Of a stretch of DNA of 64,000 nt, positions 48,612 through 60,480 are shown one piece after another. Origin of the DNA: Cucumis sativus. Its lineage: Eukaryota; Streptophyta; Magnoliopsida; Cucurbitales; Cucurbitaceae. Below the pieces are notes generated by a model. The model was not told the origin of the DNA, searched no databases, and saw only the letters and a program-made list of their open reading frames with translations. The DNA is taken from NCBI RefSeq assembly GCF_000004075.3, contig NC_026657.2:26072408-26136407 (forward strand). The letters run 5' to 3'. Within the stretch, counting starts at the first letter, position 1. Each line of letters opens with the position of its first letter. Made by a program: the position numbers and the translations under genes.

Positions 48612-50890
48612 ATTCACAACCAAATTGTGAATTGTTGAGGGTTCAGTTCGCCAATATTTCGGATTTGATTCATTGGATTTAGTCGATTGAAGAATTTGCA
48701 TAGAAATCGAGGTAAGGGATTTTCTACTGGACTCAATTGTGATTGTGAACTGTATGTGTGTTGAATGTATACTGTGGTTTGACTGAAAATATATATGAAT
48801 GCATGTGAATTGAAGTAGACATAACGTCGAATGTATATCGTGAATGTCATGGAAGATATATATAAGTGTGTGTATGTTGACAGGACAAAGATTGTAGATT
48901 GTGTTGGTATGAGATATAGATATGAACTTGTGATTCTCGTTTAGATTGGGTGTACGATTACGCTAAAGTATGATTGGGTTAATAAGGATTGGCCTGTTTG
49001 TTGTTTGTTGTTTTTTCTTAGTAATGGTAGTGTGTGAAAGGGAATTTGATAACTCTATATATTGTTTAATTATGGTTTTGAATTCTGTTTTGTGTCTTTA
49101 AAAGGACGTTGAACTTCAAAATCGTTTTAATAGGGTCCTTGAACTTTGATTTTTTCTTTAGGGGAAGGGGTGTGTAAGGGATTTTGATTTTAGTCATTGA
49201 ATGCCAGTGTGTAGCGCCCACCTCCAGGTGACGGATTTTCAGCAGCCACCGTCGCCCTCTTCCAATTTTGTTTTCGACAACCCTCTCTATTCTATGTTGC
49301 TGTTTCCAATGGGGTTGTATTATCTTCTGGAGTATACATGTTGGATTTGTTGTAGATGTAGCCATGGTTGCTTCCTCCTTCGTTGCTTATTCTTAACTTC
49401 ATGTAACTTATAGCCATCTAATTCGTTTCTTCTTCCTATTTTTTCTCCTCTTCTAATGGCATCTTTCATTCTCTACATCCAACTTGCGCAACCGTGATAT
49501 ATTCTCCAAGGTAAGTATCTCTTTAATGGACGTCAAAAGACTGCATCTTGAAAAATGATTTCATCCAAGATATATTCATATGGGCTTTTTTATTCCTTTG
49601 AAAGAATGCCATTCATATATTACACATCCTTATACCTGAGTTTACAAGGTTGTTATAGTACTTTCGCGTTTCATGAGTGAAAAGATAGAATCAAGTTGCG
49701 GAATTACGTTCATTTTTAGAGCTCTTAAGTGATTGAAGATAGTTGATGTATATTTATTTTCTCAAAAGTCACATTTTTTGCAAGTTTGGTTTACTTTGGA
49801 TTTATTAAAGATAATACCAGTTCACTTATTGATTCCATTCATTCCCGAAAAAATTCTTTAAAAAAATTTAGTTTAACACCAAGAATCGCTTTGAGGATTT
49901 ATCTCCTTAAGGGTTGTCGGAACCATATACTGAACATCTACAATACGTTTGATCATAGTTAACTTTACAATGATCTAGTTGATAGTCTTCCTATTTGTTG
50001 AGCTTCTCTTTTAGATTGAAGGAAAGGGAAAGACTTGGCTAGGTTGTGGCAAGCAAACTTCTTCGCTATTATGTGGAGAAATTTAGAGGGGAGGCTAGGG
50101 AGTTAGAGAGTTTTTTTGGAAAAAAAAAAAGAGACGGGACTTTACATTAAGAGAATGAAAAAAAAGACCAATGTTCAAAGAAGTGAAAAAGAGCAACATA
50201 GCACAAAAAAAAGACATAGGAACATAATGCAAAAAGTAAGCTAGAGAGGTGATAAGGATAATTAGTATATTTTAGTTAATTGGTTAATTGTCTTATTTTC
50301 CTGTAAGGCTATAGATAGCCAATTTAGAGTGTATTTGAACCTCTTGAATATCTTTCCAATATAGAACGTTGTTCTTGGAGAGCTTTTTCTCATCTCTAAG
50401 GAATGAGATTTCTCTTGTTCCAGAATGGATTTGGCATGGTACTCCAACCTGCTGCATCAAGAGGTTTAATTATTCAGTTTGGGCATTGATCACTAGGACT
50501 TTTTGTAATTGTGATAATGATCTTGTTCTTTTTTATTAGATTGTTTTATGTGATTAGTCATTGACTCCTTTTTATGAGTATTACGTCTTTTTTTTGTTTT
50601 TCTTATTGCAATTTGGTTTTGGTATTTCTGTTGTATGTCTTTTTATTATTATTATTGCAATTTGGTTTTGGTATTTCTGTTATGAATAGAGTTTTGTTTG
50701 CCCTTGGTTCTTTTATTTTTTCAATAAACGTTCGGTTGCTTAAATAAAATGGTTCTCTGGACAGAAGTGAATTGTGAGTTTACTGAATTTGGTAAATTTA
50801 GAAGCATTCCTCTGTGCATCCTCTAGTAGATTTTGGATTTTCCTCTTCCACTGTAATGGAATTGGACCGAGAAAAGTTAATGTGTTCCAG

Positions 50891-50995
50891 TTATTTTACG
50901 GTGCTGGCACTTACATGTTTGGAATTGATGATGAACGAATAATTGATGCTACAAGGGCTGGAAGCATTGCTCATCTGATCAACCACTCTTTCGAA
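50891..50995 (+). pseudogene. Captured exon fragment of an ATX1/ATX2-type SET-domain histone methyltransferase
   Basis: After an acceptor-like TGTGTTCCAG the frame reads LFYGAGTYMFGIDDERIIDA and TRAGSIAHLINHSFE, then a donor-like GTATGT. This is the central part of the SET domain of trithorax-type H3K4 methyltransferases. In intact proteins it ends in the NHSC.PNC pseudoknot motif that builds the cofactor and substrate site. Here the Cys of NHSC is Phe. The flanking SET, PHD and PWWP exons are not found in the element. The piece keeps its splice signals but cannot encode an enzyme. Capture of a host exon by the transposon is the simplest reading. Confidence 0.8.
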
Positions 50996-52554
50996 GTATG
51001 TATTACTTTAACAATTGATTTACTTTTTATTTTTTCCTTTTATGTTAATGTTCTTTATCCTCATGAGATGACTCATTAAATTATGTGTCAATAGAATTAT
51101 CTTATATCATAGTGCTCTATGGAGATGAATGCAAGTTAGCTAAATTTTTCCTTAGATGCTTGAAAGTTAGAAGAGAAATTTAACTCCGGTTTTTCTCTCA
51201 TGGACTAAGCTATCTTATTCTTACACAGTAACTGTTGCTCCTCACAGAAGTGTTCAAGGATAAATAAAGGTTCATATTAGAAGTGGACGTCCATTAGTTT
51301 TGGTATGTATGTAAATTATTTTAAATCTAAGTATCTGATTTCCTAATAGTTGAAAACCTTAGTTTATTGACAAGAAATCAAATGGTTACTTCTGAAGTTG
51401 GTTGATTGTATTTGGTTATGTCTACTAATGAGAATGACTTTACCTTAAGGGGATAGACTTTAGTTTTGGTATCTCCAATTGAGAATTTAGCCATTGTGCT
51501 TACTCTTTATGGAGTATCTAAAGACAAGAAATCGACACTCCAATGCTATGAAAATTTTCCTATAAGGTAACATTTATAGTCTCATGTTCATTTGGTATGT
51601 TATTTTATTTGCTTACTTTGTAATACTATTCTATTTTAGAGCTATTTAGTCAATTGATTGTAAATTTTGACTACAGCTGATGATATGTGGGGAAGATATT
51701 CATAGTTCATCTTTATTGGCGATGATTGCATAATACAAACTGTTTAACTCTAAGGATTACAAATTGTCGTACATGTATTGTCGTAGGCTGTTTTGTTCTA
51801 AGGACTAGGAACAACCCAAGAAGTTGTTCAATTTGCAGTGGCCATTTGGTTGGACGTTCTTCTTCTCCTTGATCTCTTTCTCCTCTTCTTAGGAACTTCA
51901 TTTTCATTATCAGATTTGAAGAGGGACCACCATGAGTGGGGTAGTAAAATGAATAGAGAATGGGAGAGTGAGCTGGGTATGTTTTTGGTATGTGTATTCT
52001 AGAGAGAAAGAGTAGCAGTATGTTTTTGTTTGCTGTGTTTGCCTAATATAGTCCTCATGGTCTTCTCTTTTCATTTCATGGAATCAAGTGTTGAAGTTCT
52101 TGTTTGTGTTCTGTATTTTGTTGAGACGTTGATTTAGTTATTCATTGACTGTACGTATGTGTTATGGATTCTTTGTAGGTTCAACTGGAGTCGACAAGTT
52201 CATGAGTTTTGTTTCAAATATCATTTCCAGAAACGAACATTCTCGGTTGGTCCAGTCAAATATATTCGAATGCTATTTAAGATATTTTTTGATTAAGGGT
52301 TAGTATTTCGTACATGTGGATTACTGAAACTTGTATTAAGATGTACAAATATTATAAATCGTATTATAGTGTATATATATTAAAGTGTTGGCTATTTTAT
52401 TGTACATTGGTGTGAAACTTGTATAATTTCAAATTTTTCATTCTCAGCTACATTATTGTCATTCTAATGGTTCGTGTAATGGTGGAGCTGCATGGAGAAC
52501 AGAATAAAACTATAGGAAATTGAGAAATGTGATAGTTAATAGTTGTTGTAAATT

Positions 52555-53134
52555 GGAGAACGATGACAGTTATTTAACAAAATAAATTGTCACGATTGCT
52601 CTATATGTGACAGGAATAACATGTCGTCATAAGATAAACAATGACAATTTTTTTTAAAAAAAAAACTGTCACGATTGCATTATATTTGACTGGAAAAAAA
52701 TGTCGTCAATGGCAAAACAATGACATTTAATGTTATCGAAAAACTGTCACGATTGCACAATCATTGACTGGAAAAAATGTCGTCAATAACTAAACAATGA
52801 CATTTTTACAAAAAAAAACTGTCGCGAAAAACATATTCATGACAATTAATACATGTCACGATAATAGAATTCGTGACAATTATTTAACTGTCGTTAATAA
52901 AGAAATGATGATAGTTATTGAATGTCATAAAATAAATTATGACAATTATTGAATGTCGTTGAATGTTGATTAACGACATTTATTTCATGTCATAAAACAA
53001 CCTATTGCGACAGTTTTCAAAAACTGTCGTCGAAGGCCTTTCCATGACTCCCGCTTCTATGACTGAAAATAACTGTCGCGAAATCCGTTCGCGACAGTAA
53101 ATAACTGTCGTCGTAGCCCACTTTTGTACTAGTG
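52555..53134. repeat. Subterminal repeat array of the CACTA element (right end)
   Basis: About fifteen occurrences of TGTCGC, TGTCAC, TGTCGT and their reverse forms (GACAATT, GACAGTT) are spaced tens of bases apart, several forming hairpins such as CGACAGTTTTCAAAAACTGTCG. A longer unit, AAACTGTCACGATTGCA then TTGACTGGAAAAAATGTCGTC, recurs at about 52665 and 52742. Such arrays bind the subterminal-binding protein in characterised CACTA systems. Confidence 0.75.
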
Positions 53135-53137
53135 AAT

Positions 53138-53700
53138 CTTGACAATTTCATCAATTTTGGCTAGTGTAGATGAAGAATCTTGATCGAGATTGATGAAATT
53201 GCCTAGAGATATGTTGAATTAGTCTCGAGACTTGTTGCGTTTCACATGCATTTTATAGAGTATTATCGGGAACAATTTCACTCGAGATTGGGCCAAGAAA
53301 CATCACATAATGCATGTAAAACCCTTATCTCATGGCATCTGGGTCAATGTTGTTCGAGTTCAATAGTTAATTCATGTTATTCTCAGTCGCGATAGATGAT
53401 ACTAATCAAATGAGCACAATGTTGAGGGTTTACGAATATCAAATGAGCACAGTCAAATTTATGCAAAAATCAGTCAAATCTCTTCAGTTTTGGAAGCAAA
53501 CACATTTTTTTTCGATTGAAATGAGCACAAAATTTAGGATTTACGAATATCAAACATTTGAGCTTTCAAGGGTATTTTAGTCAATTGAGAATACCCTTTA
53601 TTTTGAAATTTAAAATCAAAACTCACAATCTCAATGCTAAGTTTGGCCGAGGATCGAGAAATTAAATCTAGTGGTTACTATTTTGTGGTCCAGTCTTATA
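53138..53700. other. Flank right of the CACTA element, no gene seen
   Basis: No known protein. The words TTTACGAATATCAAA and AATGAGCACA are repeated around 53430-53560, so a short local duplication is present. It is probably old transposon sequence split from the left flank by the CACTA insertion. Confidence 0.4.
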
Positions 53701-53879
53701 CAAACTCATTGCATAAGATACTCTTACTCACATGTCACCTTACACGAATTTGTTGGATCATTGTATTTGTATTAAATACAAATTGAGTTGTATCCATACT
53801 GTAACTAGAACAAGGTACCTAACCTCATACTTATACTATAGATCCTTTAAGTTGTATCTTGAACATTGATCTCATATAT

Positions 53880-54056
53880 CTTTACATACAGTTCAAGACT
53901 CATCAAACAACTTAAGATGTTAATTTATTGGATTTAGGTTATTTAGAAAAGACTAATAATCAATAACACTTTATTGAAATTACAAAAATAACACTTTATT
54001 AATGACAGTTAATGAATTATATTTACTATTTATGAGTTTTAGGACATAAAACTCAA
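53880..54056 (-). repeat. Second Ty1/copia LTR end
   Basis: Minus-strand start TGTTGAGTTTTATGTCCTAA at 54056 matches the LTR end at 46931, and the following AT-rich sequence shares CTTTATTGAA and TTTATTGGAT words in the same order. The far end is not defined. It could be a solo LTR or the second LTR of the element whose RT remnant lies at 47 kb. Confidence 0.5.
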
Positions 54057-54076
54057 CAAATATACCATATATTATT

Positions 54077-54588
54077 CTATTAATTGCATGCCAACAAAAG
54101 TTATTCACATGTTCAAAGTTCTTGAATATTTTAAAAAACCTTGGAATAATTCGAAAATACCACAATTGTTTATCTGCAACTCCTTTTATCTGTTCAGTTG
54201 AGTTCTTAATTGTCTTCCATCTCAATAAGTTAGATTTAGGGCATCTATTAATATTTGCAAACTCTTTCTTATACAAGCAACAATCATTTGGCCATGTATC
54301 TATTTCTTTGATAACTCAGCCCTAAGGCAAATAGTGTTTTTTTTTAACTTCATCAATTGAAACTCAGACTTCATTATTTTCAGGCAAGAACTCGCTAATT
54401 GTGGCCAACAATTTTGAGAAGCTAGAATTATTTCATTCAAACCTAACCTTTAGGTTGTATAGTTCACCTAAGGCTAGCAACTTTGTGAATATTTTACAAC
54501 CAGAAAATAAAGGCTTCTTAGCATCACCAAAGACACTGTCAAGTGTATTGGGCAAGTTAGAAAATTGAACATTGATAGTTTGAACCAT
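54077..54588 (-). pseudogene. CACTA TNP2 transposase remnant
   Basis: The minus strand encodes FGDAKKPLFSGCKIFTKLLA, LGELYNLKVRF, a stop, FSKLLATISEFLPENNEV, then PNDCCLYKKEFANINRCPKS and ADKQLWYFRIIPRFFKIFKN, ending NNFCWHAINRI. This follows the Transposase_21 (TNP2) N-terminal order: DAE.PLYPGC..FSKL, ALV.LYNLK...GWS...F..LL, LPE.NE, CPNDC.LYRKE, VPAK.LWYFP.IPR, WHA..R. Several stops and lost residues show it is dead. Only the N-terminal third is present. Confidence 0.85.
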
Positions 54589-54600
54589 ATTTAGTACATT

Positions 54601-55260
54601 CGCTACAAGAAATCAGAGTTATCCCGACACAAAGTTGCGCATCAGGATCAAAGACGTCATAAGAAGAAGCTTTTCCCGATGCAAAAAATGGTGTCGGCAT
54701 TGGGCATATATGCTGACGTCGACTTTAAGACATCGAGACAACATAAGCCTTCTACGACGCCATGCATGAATACGTTACAAAAACGTTTCATTTAAATAAT
54801 AATATAACTTTTCCATGACGCCATGCGAGTAGACGTCGACGATATCGCATCTACAACCAAGGTGGAAGTGTATGACATCGAGAAAAAGTAAAAATAATAT
54901 TAAAATTAAGAACAATCGCGATGTGTACGTGCATGGTGTTGGCAATTGGTCCTTCTATGGCGATGTTTGTGTTGACCACGTTGGCAAAGGTTGAACGTTT
55001 AAATATTTATGACAACTTTACTGCAACATCGAAAAGTAGGACATCACGATAGGCCTACCTTTTGCCAACGGAGGGGATGACAATGTCACGAGAAACTGTG
55101 ACGTTTGAAAGATTTTGAAATTTTTTTCACGACGGCATAAGTGACTACGTCGGCATTACATACAGAAAAAATGACGCACTCACTTATGGTGTTGCAACTG
55201 GGGGTTCTCATGACATTTTCAGACTGCATCGAGAGAACCCCTATTATTAAAGTTCTGTGT
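54601..55260. mobile_element. Terminus-like fragment of a second CACTA element
   Basis: Begins CGCTACAAGAAATCAGAG, one base from the CACTACAAGAAA terminus common in plant CACTA elements. It is followed by a subterminal-like field of GACGTCG, CGATGTC, GACATCG and GCATCGA words in both orientations. The composition changes at about 55260. No matching right end or target duplication was found, so only one end seems to be preserved. Confidence 0.5.
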
Positions 55261-57200
55261 TCATAGAACACATAACACAAAATGAGAGAAAAGAAAAAAG
55301 AGAAAGGTGAAACGAAAGAGAAGTTTCGTCGTCCGTTTTCCGTGAGTTGTCCATCGTCGCGATATATTTAAATTAATTAGGTTGCTCAAAATCTATCTTT
55401 AGGTTGCTCAAAATCTCTACTATCTCAAAGTAATAAATTAATTTAGATACTTATCTATTTGTTAAATTTAATAAGATTTTTTTTTCTTTTTAATGGTCTT
55501 TTTCAAAGTTATTTTAGTGTGAAATAAATGATATAATTTTTAAGTAGATATGTAAAAGAAAAGTAATATTTACTAAGATATCATAAAAATATAAACATGC
55601 ATCATATAAAATGTCCAGTATATAAGAAGACATTGTACCAATTCAAATAAATTGTATAGTATATTTTTTTTCATGTTTGGCAAATTTATTGATATTTGGG
55701 AAATTTTCTTACTTGTCTATGTTTTAAATAGAAAATTGTTTAGAACGTTCATAATTACCTAAACTTCATTTACATTCGTCTTTCGTTACTGCCATTACTA
55801 TTATTTATATATTTTTGAAGGAATGAATGATAAAGAAGAATAGAAAAGTAAATTGAATAAGATCTTGTGTAAAATAATAAATCACTCAATAACTCATCTA
55901 AAAAATATAGAAAAATATTAACAATTGTGTAATTAGACGTATTTATTTAATTTAGAATACCAATAACGACATGAACATGGTGTAAACGAGTTGGGTTGGG
56001 TTGGATTGAGTGACATTCTCAACCCAACCCATGTCAACCCAAATAACTCAAATTAATTTTTCAATCCAATTCGTAAAATATGGGTTGAGTTGGATTATTG
56101 AGTTGTATTATTTTTTTGAGAAAACCGTGAAAATGGCAAAATAATAGATAAGAATTTAAAAAATATCAAATCCAAAAAATATTTTGATTTACAGCAAAAC
56201 GGTCTGATGTAGACATTTTTTTTTATTTTTTACCTCTGTATAGAGATAAATTCTTCTTAGATAGATACACTGTATTCATGTAGGTTAAAATGATGAAATA
56301 TAACCCGTAACCCAGAATCACGGATAGAGTGTATTTGCAAATCAGTTTTGTAAAAATATTAAATAAATATTTATTTTTGGGATGGATATGATTAAATCAA
56401 CATTCAAGATTTATGCTTGCAATTTATTCCAGATTTTCTAATTTGTAGGTTTCAAATCAAATAATTAACAATTTATTTAGTTGTGGTTGTTAAAATTAAA
56501 ATTGTATCTTATCCCTATAATTCTAAGAAAATTTTGATCTTCACCGTGCTACTTGATTGATTTACCTAAACTTTTCATATTTCTAATAACAATTTATTTA
56601 GCATAATAATAAATTGAAATTAAAATTGTATCTTACTCCTATAATTATGATGCATTTAACGTATATATTACTCTTAGAAAATTTTAATCTTCCCCTATAA
56701 TCGTGCTACTTGATTGATTTTCCGTAGAATAAGGTTAAACATAATTTCAAAATTTTATATTATCTCGTTAATAGCCTTTATCTATTTTTCATAATTGTTA
56801 TTTAAAAATATATTTTAAATTTTGATTTGAAACAACAAGAAAACTAAAATTTTCTTTTAAAATTTATAAATATAGCTAGGTATTGTTAATCATATTTTGA
56901 ATTAAAAATTTTATCATCCCTAAAATCGTGTTAAGATTATCCACTTATATTATTAAAAACATTATCATCCCATAACTCGTGCTATTTGATTTATATCTCT
57001 AAAATATATGGCAAACATAAATTCAACATTTTTGTATTATTTATATTCCAAAATATTTATAAAAATTGAATATTTTATTTTTGAAAGGAATTAATTGAGA
57101 AGAGATGATTTGTTTTATTTAAATTGGAAAAGAAAGATATTTAAGGGAAAAGAATAATAATAATAATATTTATATACCTATGTGTTCTCCATCCATCTCA
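55261..57200. other. Intergenic, no gene seen
   Basis: AT-rich. At 55988-56110 GTTGGGTTGGGTTGG is followed by CAACCCAACCC and further TGGGTTGAGTTGG copies, making an inverted-repeat cluster that is probably a scrap of a DNA transposon. No recognisable protein. Confidence 0.45.
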
Positions 57201-57560
57201 TTATTCATCATCTCCTTCACTCTCACCAAACCCTAGCCGGTGACGACACTTCCATCTTCATTCGAGTGTTCTTCGTATCATCGAGATCTCCACCTTCGTA
57301 GCCATCCCCTCTGTTTTGTTGACGGAGAATTGAGCCGCAATGAAACGTCTCCTCCGTTGCATGCTACTAGACGTGTTTTTACTTCATCGGAAGCTGAACG
57401 CCTTTGTGCTGCTTGTTCCTTCGTGCGTCGCACGCCCAGCCGCGTCGATCTCCTTCATCACCATTTGTTTGTCGGTTTTGCCGAAACTTTGCTAGACGCT
57501 ATCAATTGTCGGGTTTTATTGACTTTTTGGTTGTTGGAATTTTGTTCTAGTTTTCCTTAA
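57201..57560 (+). other. GC-richer leader-like open frame, unassigned
   Basis: ACCAAACCCTAGCCGG, typical of plant leaders, precedes a frame open from 57240 to a TAA at about 57558 (RDLHLRSHPLCFVDGELSRN; TSSEAERLCAACSFVRRTPS). It begins with GTG rather than ATG and matches no family I know. It could be the leader exon of a transposon or a lost gene. Confidence 0.2.
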
Positions 57561-59615
57561 TTATCCCTTGTAGTTAAAATAATATTAATTATTTTTAGAT
57601 CTTTTGGAAGAGACCAAAGAAGATAGAAGACGGAAAGGGAGAATACAAGGTATGTGGTTGATGTTTGCTATCGAATACATTGTATTTGGGTGTAATTACA
57701 CTATTTGTCAAACTTCCAACCGCCGTCAATTGTCGTATTCTAGTGAGTTTGAGGTTTGATCTCGAATACAATGTATTTGGATGTAAGTACACTGTATCTG
57801 GCCTAAAATCAGGGGATATATTGTTGCTGTAATTTAAAAGAATAATTAAATAATAAAAAATAATTATATTCACAACCTTAATGTGCGTGCAACAATTGAG
57901 AAATATAATAGTGTTAAAGAATAAAATTCCCTGAGAAGTAGAGCTCAAACGAGTGAAGAAGAAAATCCCTTGAAGAAGCTTACCTTTGCACCAAACGAAA
58001 AAGAATTTGTAATCGATTTGATGAAGAAGATGGTCGACAGGAAGAAAATCCTTTGATTTGCATAGAATTTATGAAGACTTTGATTGTTTTGAGGAGGACG
58101 AAGCTTGAAACTATCATCTACTTCTTACATGATCGGCTAATTTTTGCTAACTTTTCATACGATTGTTTAACAAAATATTCGTAACTTTACTTTTTATTAA
58201 ATAAATAATAAAATAATAGATATATTATTATTATTATATTATAATAATATATTAACAAACGCAGAGGGAGTGGGTGAAGAATTTGCAAACAAAAATATAA
58301 TATATATTAAGATCAACATTGCTCCTTTTTCAATACATTTGACTTTGCAATCACCAACCTCGGAAGCATTGATGTAGAGGGCCAAACCACAAAATAATGA
58401 AACAAATTTGCTTTTTCTTTTCCTTTGAAGCATCATTTGGGTTCCACACACACAAAAGGAAAAAAGAAAAAAAAAACATATCCATCTAAAAGCAAGTTTG
58501 TGATAAATGGAAATACAAGAAAAAAACAAAAACTAATGAATATATATATATAATGGCTATCACGTCAATGTCTGCCATAAGAATTTTAGATGGCAAAGAT
58601 GTTGATAACTAATATGTTCGTGGGTATATATACATTATCCAAGTTTTTCAATGTGACTATTATTGATGTATTAAACTTCAAGAAGCTTTAGCTATTTACC
58701 TGTTGTTAGTTTTGACGTTATGTGTACTTTATTTTACTTTTACAAAAGTTTAGGCATGCAATTATATTATATTTAATTTTGTTTTCAAACATTCTAGAAA
58801 CAGGTCAATTAGCCTCTCTTTTCAAACTAGTATTCTTTGTTAAATCTAATGAAGCAAAATAACGTAATCAACTTTTATCTCTAGTTTCAAAAATGATATC
58901 AACTTTTTCCAAATAAATTTGTACCATATAATTATATATTAGGTAGATGATTAGGATGAACTTAAATATTAATTTTTAATGAATCATGTCTCTATTTATT
59001 ATTAGGTCAACCAAATGATAATATCAATTAAAAATTCGAAAATTATATTTTTAATAATACAATCTTTCTTTTTAACATACTAGGAAGGAAGTGTGTATCT
59101 ATTGAGTAGATCTCAAATTTGATTTTCCATTTATTGATTGACTTGTGACTAAAAAATAGTGTTTATTACACTTATTTGTCTGGAAGAAAACAAAAAGTAA
59201 TATTTGAACACATGTGTATGTAGTTGTTGAGCTGGCAAAAACAAGCAAAGCTAAACCTCAAGTGCAAGCCATGCCAGGATCTTTCCATTCTCTTCTAAGC
59301 AGCTTCCTTTTAGGTCACATTGGGTTGTTTTCTTATCAGGACATTGTTAGGTGACCAACTAAATTATAACATAAGAATTAAATAAATTAAGGGTTAATAT
59401 GCATTATTAGTTGCATTGTGTGTGTGTGTTAGGTCAAAGAATTTTTGTATTTGGTATAGGGCTTTCCAACGAAAAGAACTTTGGGATGCGATTGAGATTT
59501 TCGATTCATCTTCAACCTACCCACTTACCTAATATTTTAGGTATTGACTTTGCAAAACAGAAGGTAAGCATATTATATAAATGCGCAAGGTTTTATAGTG
59601 TAGGAGATTAAGATA

Positions 59616-59618
<3 letters not shown>
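57561..59618. other. Intergenic, no gene seen
   Basis: Around 57670-57800 CGAATACATTGTATTTGGGT and CGAATACAATGTATTTGGAT form a diverged direct repeat with a palindromic core. A minus-strand open frame at 58239-58529 is hydrophobic and low complexity and is not credible as a gene. The rest is AT-rich. Confidence 0.4.

Positions 59619-59690
<72 letters not shown>
59619..59690. repeat. (AT)36 microsatellite
   Basis: Uninterrupted AT dinucleotide run of 72 bp, read directly. Shorter AT runs occur near 40403-40424. Length is likely variable between individuals. Confidence 0.95.
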
Positions 59691-59693
<3 letters not shown>

Positions 59694-60480
59694 GTGAGTG
59701 ATAGAATAAACTCACATACAAAACATAAATTCTAACTTAGTTGTGAATTATATACAAGTTCAACTTGTAAAAAAGTATATATCTATATTCTAAATTTAGA
59801 ACTTCAAGCCTAATTTCAACATCAATAATGCTAAAATTTATTCTATCGCATAAAAAAAAAGGATATGAATTACTTATTTGGACCTAAAGCTAATTTTATC
59901 AGCATTCATTAAACAAGTAGCAAGAAAGTAATTAACATTTCTTGGAAAAAACTCTATTAGATAATGAAAAAAATGTTGATAACAATGTTCAATGATAACC
60001 ACATATGTTTGAGAATAATACGTCCGTTCAAGAAAAATAATTCATGAACATAAAGAGTCAAATGATTACATCTTAGCACTTATGTAGGTAGTGTATTTTT
60101 ATTAAGATATTTCTTAATAATTTGTATTCCATTGGAAATCTTATTGAAAACGATCTATTTAAAGAAATAAAAATTATAAGATAATTATTTAGTTGAAATT
60201 GAATGAAAATTTGAGTGCCAGCAAAGACAAAAGAGAGTAAGCATGGGTGTAGTTGTCTAGCCACACACTCTTCAACACTCAACTTAGTTTAATGTTTCAG
60301 AGTAGCTAGATAGTAGAGAAAATAGTGAATATTCAAGCGTATTTGCGTAATTTGATGTATCCTTCAACAATGGCATTGGTCATTTATATAATGTAGTAAT
60401 TTGTAATTGATGTTTAGATCACAATTATACCTCTTGAGCTTTCACAATCGTTGAGCTTATAATCAATGAGGGGTTCATTA
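59691..60480. other. Intergenic, no gene seen
   Basis: AT-rich DNA with no convincing reading frame or repeat structure. Confidence 0.5.

Larger units (their letters stand above)
47883..53134. mobile_element. Complete non-autonomous CACTA (En/Spm-type) DNA transposon carrying a host gene fragment
   Basis: The left end reads CACTAGAAGAAAACTACC and the right end, reversed, CACTAGTACAAAAGTGGG. They match at about 26 of the first 34 positions, including the whole CACTAG start, an AAAA block, CTAC and GACAGTTAT. AAT flanks both ends (47880-47882 and 53135-53137), the 3-bp duplication expected for CACTA elements. Both subterminal regions are packed with ACTGTCGCGA/TGACAGT words in both orientations, as CACTA subtermini are. 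At 5252 bp it has no frame resembling TNP2 or TNPA transposase, so it would need a transposase from elsewhere. It carries a GC-rich leader-like segment and an ATX-type SET domain piece. Confidence 0.9.

Noticed and set aside
55988..56040. Interstitial telomere repeat
   Set aside because: The unit is TTGGG, not the plant TTTAGGG unit.
58239..58529. 96-codon minus-strand gene
   Set aside because: Hydrophobic low-complexity frame in AT-rich DNA, without splice or family support.
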